Shown here: positions 7,707 through 16,739 of the stretch, piece after piece
How the letters are laid out: the number at the start of each line of letters is the position of its first letter
Position numbering within the stretch: position 1 is the first letter of the stretch
Assembly (NCBI RefSeq): GCF_026427595.1
Contig: NZ_CP101527.1
Location: 1,125,001-1,189,000, forward strand
Length of the DNA stretch: 64,000 nucleotides
Direction: 5' to 3'
From: Alkalimarinus sediminis
GTDB taxonomy: Bacteria; Pseudomonadota; Gammaproteobacteria; Pseudomonadales; Oleiphilaceae
Notes under the pieces: generated by a model
What the model was told of the DNA's origin: nothing
Databases searched by the model: none
Seen by the model: only the letters and a program-made list of their open reading frames with translations
Position numbers and translations under genes: made by a program

Positions 7707-10700
7707 ACTGATAGGTCTCCTTGAGTGCATCGAGGGTCTGTCGGCTGAGTTCTGGGAGCTGCGGTGCTAATGCGTATGCCTCTTGGTACTGTTTTTCTCT
7801 ACACAGTGTTTCGATCTCTTTAGCCAGGAGGTGGAGTTGCCAACCACCAAATGTCTGAGAGCTACTTTTGAGAGCATGAGCGTAGGTCTCTAGCATCTCA
7901 ACGTTATCGTCTTGAATAAACTGATTGATTTCAGTGATGCGGTTATTCGTTTCTTTATCATAGAGTTTTAGCATCTTGATTAGTGCGGTTTCTGAGGTGT
8001 CTTCAATTAGCTGACTCAGCGCATTATGGTCGATAAGAGGTGCTGCCTCATCTTCAGACAGGTCGTTGCTGCCCTGTTCTTGGTGTTGTAAGTTTTGGTG
8101 CTGTAGGTCTTGTTGATGTAGGTCTTGTTGATGTAGGTCTTGTTGATGTAGGTCTTGTTGGTGTACGTCTTGAAAGTGTTCATCAACTTTTTCGTCGCTA
8201 AGTTGGGGAGTATTATCAACTACCAGTTTCTCATGACGATCTCGCTCTGCCCAAAAGGTAACGGTTTTGATAAAGATCTCTTTATTGACGGGCTTGGTCA
8301 AAAAATCATCCATCCCTGCTAGTAGGCAGCGGTCCCGTTCACTACTCATCGCATGGGCGGTTAATGCGATAATGGGCGTGCCATCTGCAATATGAGTTCT
8401 TCTTATAATTTCGGTAGCTTTAACGCCATCTAAAACAGGCATTCGGACATCCATGAGAATGACGTTAAACGGTTGCTGTTTTAGTTTTTCAATCGCAACT
8501 TTACCGTTATCCGCTTCAACGACTGAGGCGCCTGCTGACTCTAAATAGTCTCTGGCGATGATTCGGTTGGTGTCACTATCATCAACCAATAGTGCTTTGA
8601 ATTTTACCTCTTTTACCGAACCTTGCTCTGTGGCTGCTGATTGATTGTGTTGGCCATCTAATTGCTGAAGTTTACTGTTAAAGTATTGTTGGTTATTAAT
8701 GGTTGCGAATACCCACTCTTGCAGTTCAGAAAGAGGTGCAGGCTCAATATAGTGATATGGTGATTCAACTCGCTTGAACCTATCCAGGTCACTCGCGTGC
8801 CAGCCCGTTAGGCCTATGGTGATGTTGTTTTCGGCACAATAGTGACTGAACGTTATTAAGTTTTCATCACATTCGATGGTATGAGTATCGATAAATACTG
8901 TTTTGATTTGGGTATTTGGGTTGTAGGCAAGGTGAGTTAATTCGCTAATGGTTTTAGACTCAAAGCAGGTAATGCCCCATGTGTCTAGCTGTTGATGAGT
9001 CGCCCCTTGCCAGCGGTCAGAGTGTGATAGCAGCGCGCATCGTACATGCGGCATCGAGATGTTGTTATCGGGTTTAATATAACGGTCTAAGTTTAATTTG
9101 ACTGAGAATATACTACCGCCCCTGTGGGGTGTAAACGTCACATCACCATTCATCAAACGTGCTAACTGTCTGGATATGGTTAAGCCTAAGCCTGTGCCTC
9201 CCACTTCTTCGTTGCTCTGATGAACTTGTGAAAACTCTTTAAATAGTTTCTGTTGGGCTTCTGGGTCTACCCCTAAACCGCTGTCATGTACGTCGATAAC
9301 CAGTTGGTCGATACCTTCATGCTGAGCCATTGTGGCGCTTACGGTTATTCCACCTCGGCGAGTGTATTTAATGGCGTTAGAGAGTAAATTACTAATTATT
9401 CGTCGCAGGTATGTGGGGTCTGTGACTATAGAGCGAGGTACTGCATTTTCAATCCAATAGTGAATAGATAGTGCTTTTTCGTGAGCCCTGTGTGTAAATA
9501 AAAATACGCTCTCTTCGATGATTTCTATGACATCTGTTTCTGCTTCTTGGGCTTCCATCTTACCGGCTTCAATCTTTGAAAGATCAAGTACGTCGTTGAC
9601 GATCTCAAGCAGATGATTGCCCGCTTGCCCTGCAGCATCTAAAAACTCGGCCTGTCTGGCGGCTAGCTCGGTGTCTTTGAGCAGGTTGACCATTCCCAAG
9701 ATAATATTAAGAGGGGTTCTGATCTCATGGCTCATTGAGGCCAAAAACTGAGACTTAGCAATGTTGGCGTATTCAGCTGCCTCTTTGGCCTCTTTTAATA
9801 CTCTTTCAGATTCGATTCTATCGCTTATATCATCCATTACAGCGGTAAAATAGAGGTCTTCCCCCATCTCTGCTGCAGATATTGCAATTTCTACGGGGAA
9901 CTCCTCTCCGTTCTTTCTCATTCCGCATAGCTCGATTCGTTTTCCTAACACCGGGCCTTCACCCGTTTTTATATAGTGTTTCATGCCCATCAGGTGAGCT
10001 TCACGAAAGCGATGAGGTAATATCAACTCTGCTAACGTGCTGTTTAACGCTTCTTTTCTGCTGTAGCCAAATATCTCTTCAGCGACGGGGTTAAACTCGA
10101 TGATGCGATCATGTTTATCGATTGAGACAATAGCCGAAAGACTCGTCTCCAACATGCTGGCTTTCAACAATTGACTAAAATGCGCTTGCTCTTCAATGGT
10201 TCGTTGGTGAGATATATCTCTAACCAATAAGATAATAATGCTATCTTCAAATCTACGGGTATAACTGAGTGATAATTGAATAGGGAAGGGGGTGCCATCA
10301 CGGCGGTGCGCTATTTTATTGAGTAACGGCGTCATTTGATGTTTCTTTGTATCGAGTGATGCTTTTTTGATGAATTGCGCTATCTCTTGTTTTAAGTCCT
10401 CTTCAATAATAAAAATATCAAAGTTTAGTCCTTTCAGTTCATGATCACCGTATCCAAACATCTCTTGAGCAGAGCGGTTTATTGACTGTATGCAGCCGTC
10501 TGCGTCTAGTGTGACAACCCCATCTACAATGTTGTCTATAACAGCTTTTAACCACTGCTCTCGTCTACTAAGCTTGTTGGCGAGCTCTTGTGTTTGTTTA
10601 TATGATTCGAGCGTCTCTCCTTTGCCTTGCTTAATTTTTAGAGCCATCTCATTTAACGTGCTTAATGTTTGGCCAATTTCGTCATTGGAATCCACTTTAT

Positions 10701-11286
10701 ATTGACCGGTATACTGCCCCTTTTTAATATCTGAAATGGCCTGTCGTAGCTTAACGAAATGACGTGTTAAGTAGATCCCCAGTGCGTAAGAGATTAAACC
10801 AACTAACAGTACGGCGATAATGGCGATCCGAATACTCTGGTTTTTCGCCTCTTGATAAGCGAGATAAACCGATGAATTGTCTAGCACGAGTTCTACTCTG
10901 CCATAGCTAACACCGTCTACTTCAATGTTGGTCGTTTTTGAATAAGCAATGAGTTGGCTTCGTTGTTTAGCTATCAGGTCGGGAGCGCTGACCCTTGCGC
11001 CTTCGCTTAATAGGCCGACTTTATCAAATACTTTAACGCTAATGACTTCGGGGCTGGTAATTAACTCATCGATTAGCGTTTTCAGGGTTGCTATATCACT
11101 CGAGAGTACTGCGTCTTTGGTTGCAGCGGTGAACAAAGCCGAAAGAGTGTTAGCTCGTTGGTCGAACTCTTTTTGGTGAGATGCCTTTAGTATACTGAGT
11201 GAGTTTAAAATAAGTATTGATAGAAAAAAACTCACGATGAGAGTGATACCAAATACAACCTTTATTCGAAATGATAGCGGCTTCAT
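7693..11286 (-). CDS. sypF: Hybrid sensor histidine kinase with Hpt domain, SypF-like
   Basis: A 1197-residue inner-membrane sensor. Order: TM1 (about 8-30), periplasmic region (about 30-150), TM2 (about 152-173), HAMP, two PAS domains (about 240-360 and 370-490), HisKA with His520 (SMSHEIRTPLN), HATPase (N-box SNLLSNAIKY, GTGLGL), a region of about 140 residues resembling a degenerate receiver, a true receiver with Asp946 (VILMDVRMP), a Gln/His-rich repeat hinge (about 1040-1072), and an Hpt domain with His1137 (AHALKSSS). A full phosphorelay ending in Hpt is what SypF uses to feed SypG and SypE. The gene starts 6 bases after a PhnD-like binding protein, a likely ligand-binding partner. Its pairing with SypE (overlap) and SypG (next gene) is by position. 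Confidence 0.94.
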   Translation of the reverse strand: MKPLSFRIKVVFGITLIVSFFLSILILNSLSILKASHQKEFDQRANTLSALFTAATKDAVLSSDIATLKTLIDELITSPEVISVKVFDKVGLLSEGARVSAPDLIAKQRSQLIAYSKTTNIEVDGVSYGRVELVLDNSSVYLAYQEAKNQSIRIAIIAVLLVGLISYALGIYLTRHFVKLRQAISDIKKGQYTGQYKVDSNDEIGQTLSTLNEMALKIKQGKGETLESYKQTQELANKLSRREQWLKAVIDNIVDGVVTLDADGCIQSINRSAQEMFGYGDHELKGLNFDIFIIEEDLKQEIAQFIKKASLDTKKHQMTPLLNKIAHRRDGTPFPIQLSLSYTRRFEDSIIILLVRDISHQRTIEEQAHFSQLLKASMLETSLSAIVSIDKHDRIIEFNPVAEEIFGYSRKEALNSTLAELILPHRFREAHLMGMKHYIKTGEGPVLGKRIELCGMRKNGEEFPVEIAISAAEMGEDLYFTAVMDDISDRIESERVLKEAKEAAEYANIAKSQFLASMSHEIRTPLNIILGMVNLLKDTELAARQAEFLDAAGQAGNHLLEIVNDVLDLSKIEAGKMEAQEAETDVIEIIEESVFLFTHRAHEKALSIHYWIENAVPRSIVTDPTYLRRIISNLLSNAIKYTRRGGITVSATMAQHEGIDQLVIDVHDSGLGVDPEAQQKLFKEFSQVHQSNEEVGGTGLGLTISRQLARLMNGDVTFTPHRGGSIFSVKLNLDRYIKPDNNISMPHVRCALLSHSDRWQGATHQQLDTWGITCFESKTISELTHLAYNPNTQIKTVFIDTHTIECDENLITFSHYCAENNITIGLTGWHASDLDRFKRVESPYHYIEPAPLSELQEWVFATINNQQYFNSKLQQLDGQHNQSAATEQGSVKEVKFKALLVDDSDTNRIIARDYLESAGASVVEADNGKVAIEKLKQQPFNVILMDVRMPVLDGVKATEIIRRTHIADGTPIIALTAHAMSSERDRCLLAGMDDFLTKPVNKEIFIKTVTFWAERDRHEKLVVDNTPQLSDEKVDEHFQDVHQQDLHQQDLHQQDLHQQDLQHQNLQHQEQGSNDLSEDEAAPLIDHNALSQLIEDTSETALIKMLKLYDKETNNRITEINQFIQDDNVEMLETYAHALKSSSQTFGGWQLHLLAKEIETLCREKQYQEAYALAPQLPELSRQTLDALKETYQYDTL
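8083..8172 (-). repeat. 15-bp tandem repeats inside the hybrid kinase gene
   Basis: About five to six copies of a 15-bp unit of the form TTGTTGATGTAGGTC run head to tail, the central ones identical. On the coding strand they spell a five-residue repeat (HQQDL) in the hinge between the receiver and the Hpt domain. Being in-frame multiples of 15 bp, gains and losses of units would change hinge length without breaking the gene. Confidence 0.85.
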
Positions 11287-11292
11287 TAATTA

Positions 11293-12249
11293 CTAATCCT
11301 GAAGATTTTTTAGTAAGTCTAGACCAAGATCTCGTACATCATTCCACTCTTCATTTTCTGCCGTTACAAAGCCTTTAATGTTAAGTGGTAATAACAGTTG
11401 TTTACCCTTTTTGCCCTTGTCTAGGGCTGCCAATGCTTGCTGAACAGCGGTGCTGATGTCTGGTGCTAAATAAGGCCTTGCAGCGATCGCATGTGGAGTA
11501 TATCCAGGAGACTCCCATAAGACTCTTAGCTGTTTTTTTACATGGGCAGGAATAGACGCATAAGTCCGAATAATGCCACCACCCGCCTGATAACGAGACT
11601 GGGCAACATTAATATATACCGAATCGTGGGTTTGCACATATTTTGAGGTAAACTCTATACCCATATTAGTAAGGGTTATTCTGGGCAAAACGCTTGCAGC
11701 AAATGCGGCAGGAGCGGGGAACGCTACTGTTTTGTTAGACAGGTCTTTAAGCGCTCTAATTTCTGAATCTTTTCTGACGACAATGATGCCTTTAAGCTTT
11801 TTGTCCTTTGCTTTGGCTATCGCAACATACCCCGGATCTTGATTAAATACGGTGAAGTGGTAGGGGTTCATGTAGGCAAAATCATACTGAAGCAGGCTTA
11901 ATCTTCTCTCGAACTCCGGAATGTTAGGTGCTGTTTTTAATATTAAACGTATGCCTGTCTCTTTTTCGATCTGGTGCAGTATGGGGCCCCATATTTTAGT
12001 TAACCTAGAAGCACTTTGCTGTGGCACTACGGCAAACGTGTAATGTTGGGAGTCTGTTGATGCCGATAGCGTATTCGCCTGTACCATCAATAACAGTAGT
12101 ACTATCAGCTTGTATATTTGCGTCAAATTGGCATGCTGAGTCAAACTGGTTAAAAAAACTATAACGTGTAAGACGGTTAGGGTGATATGCCTCGCTCGGC
12201 GCAAAGCAAATAATAGTCTCTGTCTGAGTAGTTTTATTGCTTTTATCAT
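11293..12249 (-). CDS. PhnD-type periplasmic binding protein, putative sensor partner of the hybrid kinase
   Basis: A 318-residue protein of the phosphate/phosphite/phosphonate substrate-binding (PhnD, PF12974-like) family. A long N-terminus ends in a hydrophobic export segment (KLIVLLLLMVQANTLSA, about 47-63). The mature domain opens TFAVVPQQSASRLTKIWGPI and holds typical pieces such as YDFAYMNPYHF and KTVAFPAP. No ABC permease or ATPase gene is near. It sits between sypD (4 bases away) and the hybrid kinase (6 bases away), which suggests it binds a ligand in the periplasm and signals to the kinase, by analogy with LuxP/LuxQ. The Vibrio syp locus, as I remember it, has no such gene here. No clear ribosome site precedes the ATG, so coupling to sypD is likely. 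The true start could be further in. Confidence 0.88.
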   Translation of the reverse strand: MIKAIKLLRQRLLFALRRARHITLTVLHVIVFLTSLTQHANLTQIYKLIVLLLLMVQANTLSASTDSQHYTFAVVPQQSASRLTKIWGPILHQIEKETGIRLILKTAPNIPEFERRLSLLQYDFAYMNPYHFTVFNQDPGYVAIAKAKDKKLKGIIVVRKDSEIRALKDLSNKTVAFPAPAAFAASVLPRITLTNMGIEFTSKYVQTHDSVYINVAQSRYQAGGGIIRTYASIPAHVKKQLRVLWESPGYTPHAIAARPYLAPDISTAVQQALAALDKGKKGKQLLLPLNIKGFVTAENEEWNDVRDLGLDLLKNLQD

Positions 12250-12252
12250 GAG

Positions 12253-12948
12253 TTAAGTTGCCATATTCAAAAAGTTATTCTGGGCAATAAATGCTTTTAG
12301 TTTGTTGGCAACTCTAGGTAGCAGTCTGCTCAAGCGGTCTGCTTCTCGTATTAGTTCATCGGCTAATCTGGGGTTATTTTGATCATTAATGACGGCACCG
12401 ACTAAATTTGCCTTATTTAATAGCTTAGCATGAGCTTGCCGTAAGTCAGCCTCAGTTGTTTCACCACCCTTAACAATCATCAGTGTTGCTTCTGTTTGAC
12501 TGGCGATTGTTTCAGCAGGAATATTATTCCGGTTGACGGCGTTTAGCGGTGAAGTATCAAAAATGATCACGTCAAACATCTCTTTAAAGTGGCTGGTCAG
12601 TTCATAAAGATATTCATTCGCTTTTATTTCGACGGCACCATCTAAGTTCGCCGTTAATGCATGGATTGAAGGTGCCACTTGTTGCAAGTGAGTTGACAAT
12701 GCGGGCACTTCGCTTGGCCAACGGCTTCTGTTTAGGTTGAATCGTCGATCAATCGAAGGGGAGCGAAGATTAGCGTCAACCAGCAGTACGGTTTGGCCAA
12801 CGGCGGCATGTCTGAATGCCAGGGCACTGGCAATGCTGGTGCAGCCACTACCAACGCCTGGGGAAACTATAGAGAGCGAACGATAACCATTGCCTAAGGT
12901 TTGAGCATATATCTGTTCTATTTCAACGTATTGAGAAATGTCTTTCAT
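12253..12948 (-). CDS. sypD: CpsD/CapB-like tyrosine-kinase-family protein, SypD-like, atypical Walker A
   Basis: A 231-residue P-loop protein of the polysaccharide co-polymerase kinase (BY-kinase/ParA-like) family. Walker A' is present (TVLLVDANLRSP), as is Walker B (VIIFDTSPL). The Walker A reads SPGVGSGCTS, with Cys where the catalytic Lys normally stands, and the C-terminal tyrosine cluster of autophosphorylating members is missing. Loss of kinase activity is therefore possible; it may work only as a structural partner of the Wzz protein and the outer-membrane exporter. The ATG at 12948 has GGAG six bases upstream and removes the overlap with sypC that the longer frame (12996) would create. 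Position between sypC and the sensor genes matches the Vibrio order. Confidence 0.88.
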   Translation of the reverse strand: MKDISQYVEIEQIYAQTLGNGYRSLSIVSPGVGSGCTSIASALAFRHAAVGQTVLLVDANLRSPSIDRRFNLNRSRWPSEVPALSTHLQQVAPSIHALTANLDGAVEIKANEYLYELTSHFKEMFDVIIFDTSPLNAVNRNNIPAETIASQTEATLMIVKGGETTEADLRQAHAKLLNKANLVGAVINDQNNPRLADELIREADRLSRLLPRVANKLKAFIAQNNFLNMAT

Positions 12949-12961
12949 GTTGCTCTCCTTT

Positions 12962-15085
12962 TTAAATAGCGGCCAAAATGGCAAATACAGAGACAATCTT
13001 AAATATATCGGTTACCCCATCCATGAATATCTGCCAGTTGCTATCGCTTTTATCTGCGATAAATAGGGTGTCGCCGGCTCTAATCACGGGTAGGTCTTCA
13101 AATTTTGGGTCTTTAACAAAGCTCAGTAGGTCAAAGCTTGAAGCTTTATCGATACAGCATGAGGTGTTTACCACAACAATGTTATCTAAGTAGGCGGATG
13201 AAGTGGTTCCGCCTGCTTCTGCGATAAGGTCGAGTACGCTCATGTCATCGTTAAAACTGTAACGACCGGGTTTGTTAACCGCACCGATAACTCTCACCAT
13301 TTTATTGGCTGACTTATCTAACCACTCTCGTGAGCGAGCGGGTATATAGATACTGTCGCCTGGTAGTACTTTTTTCAGTAGCGACTCATCACCCGTTTCA
13401 AAATAAAGTGATAAGTTAACAATTGATGTTGTAGCTGTTGGCCCGTTGCGATGAACGATACGAATCTCATGCAGGTCTGCCTCTGGAGTTGGGCCATCTG
13501 CTGCGGCAAGAATATCGAGAAACCCCATATCTTCATTAAACATATAACGGCCTGGTGAACCTACGCTACCCATAATATAAATTGAGCGGTCTTTATCTTG
13601 TCTAACCCATTGGGCTTTATTGTCTGATGGGTCTTGAGGTAGTTCAGGGACGACGACCGTGTAGCCTGCTCGAATAGTAGGTAGTGAGTTAATCGAACCA
13701 CCTACTTTGAGGAAGCGATCAAGGTTAAAGGATGCAGGTGAAATGATGCCATTTTCATCTTTAGACATGATCTTAATATCTGAAATATCGGCACGCCCGG
13801 TTGGCCCTTCTGCATGAGATAATAGGTCTAGTAACGACATCTCATCTGACCACTCAAAACGACCCGGGTTATTAACCTGACCAATAATTCTAATAGACCT
13901 GTTTGGTGGCACTTTTAACCATGACGCCTCATTGGTATCAGTTTTTTCAGGTACGAAGATCGCATCGCCTGGGGTTACCACAGGTACAGGAGCACTACTT
14001 GCGCCTTCGGCATAGTTAGCTAAATCAAAGGGGGTCACTTCCCCGTTAGCGTGCAGTATTCGTATTTGTCGAGAGTCGGCAAAGCGGGTAGGGCCGCCGG
14101 CATTCGCCAGAATATCTAATAGTGTTGCATCATTTTTACCTTCGAATGCACCGGGCTTAAATACTTCACCCATGATGTAGACCATATTGGAACCGGTTTT
14201 GATCTCTTCTTCTTTAATGGGCACAAAAATGGTGTCGCCAGGTGTGAGCGTAGGTAGACTGTTTTCGTCACCCGACTCTAGGTACTGCTTGAGGTTAAAA
14301 GTAATAGGCGAACCAGAAGAGAGAACTTTGATTTGTTCTATACCGGCATATCGAGTCACGCCGCCAGCCCGCATAATCGCATCAATAATAGTGTAGCCTT
14401 CTTCATAAGTGTACTTGCCCGCAGACTCTACTTCGCCAAACACGCGGATGGCCTTAGATTGGTCAGAGGCATCGCCACTTGCTTGTAATGTCTGGGCGTC
14501 AAAATCCATCTGTACGTTACCAATCAGTGGTGATGCTGGTACAAAAATTACATCTAGTGCCTGTAACGCCGGCAAAATAGTGGTATCACCCGAGTCGAGG
14601 TAGCTTTTGTAACTAAACTCTTCAATTGAGTCTTTACGCTGGATTTGCATCTGGTTTAATTGCGCACCGGGTATTAAGCCGCCCGCTAGTTCAATGGCCG
14701 TCTGAATGTTGCCATTATCCGGCACTCTCACCATGCCAGGCTGCTTTACATAACCCATCACCTGAACCATGAGGTTGCGCTCTTTTAACTCAACACTCAG
14801 CCTAGAGATGTCGCGGTAAGCAGTGCTTAGTGATAACTGTATAAGCTGAATTGCGCTGCTTAGACTCTTATCCGCGACTTTGATGCGACCCGCTTCAGGC
14901 AGGGTGATACGCCCTTTGACGTCTACTTCGAAGTCGCGGTTAAACTCATCTTCTCCTGGGTAAGATAGGTAGATAATATCGCCAGGTTGTAAAATCTGAT
15001 CACTGTCTACTTCCACTGCTAGCGCATTTGCACTGAATAGAGCAGAGGTAAAGACTAAACATATTATAGATATTAACAATTTCAT
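12962..15085 (-). CDS. sypC: Outer-membrane polysaccharide export protein with six SLBB domains, SypC-like
   Basis: A 707-residue Wza-family export protein. An N-terminal signal peptide (ISIICLVFTSALFSANALA) is followed by the Poly_export domain (LQPGDIIYLSYPGEDEF) and six SLBB repeats. The repeats are recognisable by the recurring pattern V-x-V-x-G-x-V-x-x-P-G with a following LLD-LAxAGG, interleaved with PGDxIFVP closing strands. The C-terminus ends in a hydrophobic helix (FKIVSVFAILAAI), as expected for the outer-membrane barrel helix of Wza. I took the ATG at 15085, with AAGG upstream, as it begins the signal peptide. It would carry the polymer made by the locus across the outer membrane. 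Confidence 0.93.
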   Translation of the reverse strand: MKLLISIICLVFTSALFSANALAVEVDSDQILQPGDIIYLSYPGEDEFNRDFEVDVKGRITLPEAGRIKVADKSLSSAIQLIQLSLSTAYRDISRLSVELKERNLMVQVMGYVKQPGMVRVPDNGNIQTAIELAGGLIPGAQLNQMQIQRKDSIEEFSYKSYLDSGDTTILPALQALDVIFVPASPLIGNVQMDFDAQTLQASGDASDQSKAIRVFGEVESAGKYTYEEGYTIIDAIMRAGGVTRYAGIEQIKVLSSGSPITFNLKQYLESGDENSLPTLTPGDTIFVPIKEEEIKTGSNMVYIMGEVFKPGAFEGKNDATLLDILANAGGPTRFADSRQIRILHANGEVTPFDLANYAEGASSAPVPVVTPGDAIFVPEKTDTNEASWLKVPPNRSIRIIGQVNNPGRFEWSDEMSLLDLLSHAEGPTGRADISDIKIMSKDENGIISPASFNLDRFLKVGGSINSLPTIRAGYTVVVPELPQDPSDNKAQWVRQDKDRSIYIMGSVGSPGRYMFNEDMGFLDILAAADGPTPEADLHEIRIVHRNGPTATTSIVNLSLYFETGDESLLKKVLPGDSIYIPARSREWLDKSANKMVRVIGAVNKPGRYSFNDDMSVLDLIAEAGGTTSSAYLDNIVVVNTSCCIDKASSFDLLSFVKDPKFEDLPVIRAGDTLFIADKSDSNWQIFMDGVTDIFKIVSVFAILAAI

Positions 15086-15147
15086 ACCTGATACCTTTAG
15101 ATTTGCTGAGCTTTTCAACGACGACTTGAAGCGGCTAGATAGCAGCG

Positions 15148-16020
15148 TTATTTTGGCTCAAATAACATGGGGGCTGATTGTTCCCACTCTTTAAGCGGGA
15201 GAGTCGCCTTGCCTGTATTTGCATGGTCGAGAACACGCGATACACTTACTTCAACCCGCCTGTTAAGACCATGGCTATAGATTGCATCACCGTTTAACAG
15301 AGGGGCTTGGTCACCGCTGTTAACAATATTGACCGCATACTCTGAAATATCCGCATTGATGAGAGCAGACTTAACGGTACTCGCTCGTTTATGCGCCAAC
15401 TCCGAGTTGCTGACAGAGCTGCCGTTGGTGTCAGTGTGAGCATGTATATTGATCTTGAGTGGATACGAGGTTAAAGATGCCAGTGTTTGATACTGCTGTG
15501 CGAAGCTATTGAGCTTAGTCGTGTATGCTTGGCTAATCTCTGCACTGCTCTGATCAAACTGAACATCCACTTTTAATGTGTTTAGTGCAAGTTCAGCTAG
15601 CAATGAGTCGCTTTTAGGCGCTGAATGACTAGCACATTGGGTGCTGTAGGTGACGTAACTCAGTTGGTTACGCATTTTTTGCAAAGACTCCGCCACCACC
15701 ACTAAATCACTATACGCGTCGTCTAGCAGGTCGCCATCAATCTCCCTTTGAACTCGGTTCATCAGTCTTGCTGTGGTTCTGACCGAAGCGGGCAAGCAGT
15801 TCTTCGCCCCTTTTACAATTAACATGTCGAGTGTCAGGCGAGAGTGGTCTAATTGATACTGCAGTGTTGAAACATCTTCAGCGTATCCGATTTCGCTTAT
15901 GTAGTAATGCTCGCTGCTACGTACTTCAGAAACACCACCTTTACCTGCTTCAGGCCACGCTTGGCAACCAGACAAAATATAGGCTGCAATAACGGGGAGT
16001 GCATGTTTATATCTACTCAT
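15148..16020 (-). CDS. sypB: OmpA-domain lipoprotein, SypB-like
   Basis: A 290-residue lipoprotein. The export signal ends in an ILSGC lipobox (Cys near residue 19 from the chosen start), so it should be lipid-anchored. The C-terminal third is an OmpA/MotB peptidoglycan-binding domain (INIHAHTDTNGS, LAHKRASTVKSAL, LNRRVEVSV). The middle is predicted helical without a known domain. The ATG at 16020 has GGAG six bases before it. It ends 62 bp before sypC and begins 30 bp after sypA, matching the A-B-C order of Vibrio syp. It probably helps seat the export channel in the wall. Confidence 0.9.
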   Translation of the reverse strand: MSRYKHALPVIAAYILSGCQAWPEAGKGGVSEVRSSEHYYISEIGYAEDVSTLQYQLDHSRLTLDMLIVKGAKNCLPASVRTTARLMNRVQREIDGDLLDDAYSDLVVVAESLQKMRNQLSYVTYSTQCASHSAPKSDSLLAELALNTLKVDVQFDQSSAEISQAYTTKLNSFAQQYQTLASLTSYPLKINIHAHTDTNGSSVSNSELAHKRASTVKSALINADISEYAVNIVNSGDQAPLLNGDAIYSHGLNRRVEVSVSRVLDHANTGKATLPLKEWEQSAPMLFEPK

Positions 16021-16050
16021 ATTTGCTCCGATACCCATAATGGTTAGCAC

Positions 16051-16383
16051 TTAATGTATGACCAAAAAGCTTTTCAGATCGTCGAATGTGGCGATTGTTT
16101 GGTCGATTCTCAGTAACTGGATAAGCCTTTTTGGCTGACCGCTTAAACCAATAATTTTTAGATCACGGTTTTCAGATCGCAGTCGCTTAAACAGAAAAAC
16201 CATAGCGCCAATACCTGATGAATCTAGAAACGACACATTGCTCATGTCGAATACAATGCCTTTTGCATCGCAGTCAGAGTAGTGTTCGAACTTCTCTTTA
16301 TGCATGCTCACGGCCGCTGCATCGAAATCTCCGCGAAGCTCAATTAATTGATAGTCGTTGCATTTCAGTTCAGTTACATTCAT
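16051..16383 (-). CDS. sypA: STAS-domain anti-sigma-factor-antagonist-like protein, SypA-like
   Basis: A single STAS domain of 110 residues. The phospho-site motif is FLDSSGIGAM. With the ATG at 16383 (AAGGTG upstream) the second Ser of DSSG is residue 56, the position I recall for the regulated Ser of Vibrio SypA. The longer frame from the GTG at 16392 is less likely. It is the first gene of the operon, behind a sigma-54 promoter. Its predicted partner is the SypE-like kinase/phosphatase encoded seven genes on. In Vibrio the unphosphorylated form is needed for biofilm production, by a mechanism not solved; the same role is inferred here. Confidence 0.93.
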   Translation of the reverse strand: MNVTELKCNDYQLIELRGDFDAAAVSMHKEKFEHYSDCDAKGIVFDMSNVSFLDSSGIGAMVFLFKRLRSENRDLKIIGLSGQPKRLIQLLRIDQTIATFDDLKSFLVIH

Positions 16384-16439
16384 GTCGTACACCTTATGAT
16401 TCGTTAAGTGAATGTTAGTTACGTTGTGATGTACTTTAT

Positions 16440-16455
16440 TGCAGAAGCTGTGCCA
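16440..16455 (-). promoter_or_regulatory. Sigma-54 promoter of the sypA operon
   Basis: On the minus strand the sequence reads TGGCACAGCTTCTGCA: a perfect -24 TGGCAC, exactly ten bases between the GG and GC pairs, and a -12 CTGCA. It lies about 57 bp before the sypA ATG and about 90 bp downstream of two paired enhancer-like elements. Confidence 0.85.
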
Positions 16456-16541
16456 GGAGGTAAATAGATAATAAATTCAGTTAGATAGCTTAATTTTTGC
16501 TGGTTTTGGGTGTGTGATAAAAAGGTAATAGGCGTTGAAAT

Positions 16542-16567
16542 TTGCGAAATGCAAATGCGAATTGCAA
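16542..16567. promoter_or_regulatory. Two abutting SypG/LuxO-type enhancer sites (sypA operon)
   Basis: TTGCGAAATGCAA (16542-16554) and ATGCGAATTGCAA (16555-16567) are two 13-bp near-palindromes of the form TTGCR-N3-TGCAA, end to end. The LuxO consensus I recall is TTGCA-N3-TGCAA. They stand 87-112 bp upstream of the sigma-54 promoter, a normal enhancer distance. Confidence 0.75.
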
Positions 16568-16653
16568 ACAGAGAGTGCTGATCGCTTATCGCTGATAAGA
16601 TAAGCAGATAGAGTGAGTTGATCGTCTGGGGTTACTCGCTAGGATGAATTGCC

Positions 16654-16739
16654 AGTGTTGTCAGTGTTGTCAGTGTCAGCCCCCAGGATGGACTGCTAGG
16701 CGATTTGTGTTGGTCTGTTTTGAGTTGGTCTGTTTTGAG
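16654..16739. repeat. Short tandem duplications in the sypA/sypR intergenic region
   Basis: The 9-bp unit AGTGTTGTC occurs twice in a row (16654-16671), followed by a partial third, and the 15-bp unit TTGGTCTGTTTTGAG twice in a row (16710-16739). The surrounding 16568-16892 stretch holds no credible gene. A small frame at 16632-16826 on the minus strand is mostly these repeats translated. Confidence 0.7.

Noticed and set aside
8083-8172. Possible CRISPR-like array from short direct repeats
   Set aside because: Units are 15 bp, contiguous and without spacers, and lie in frame in a kinase gene.
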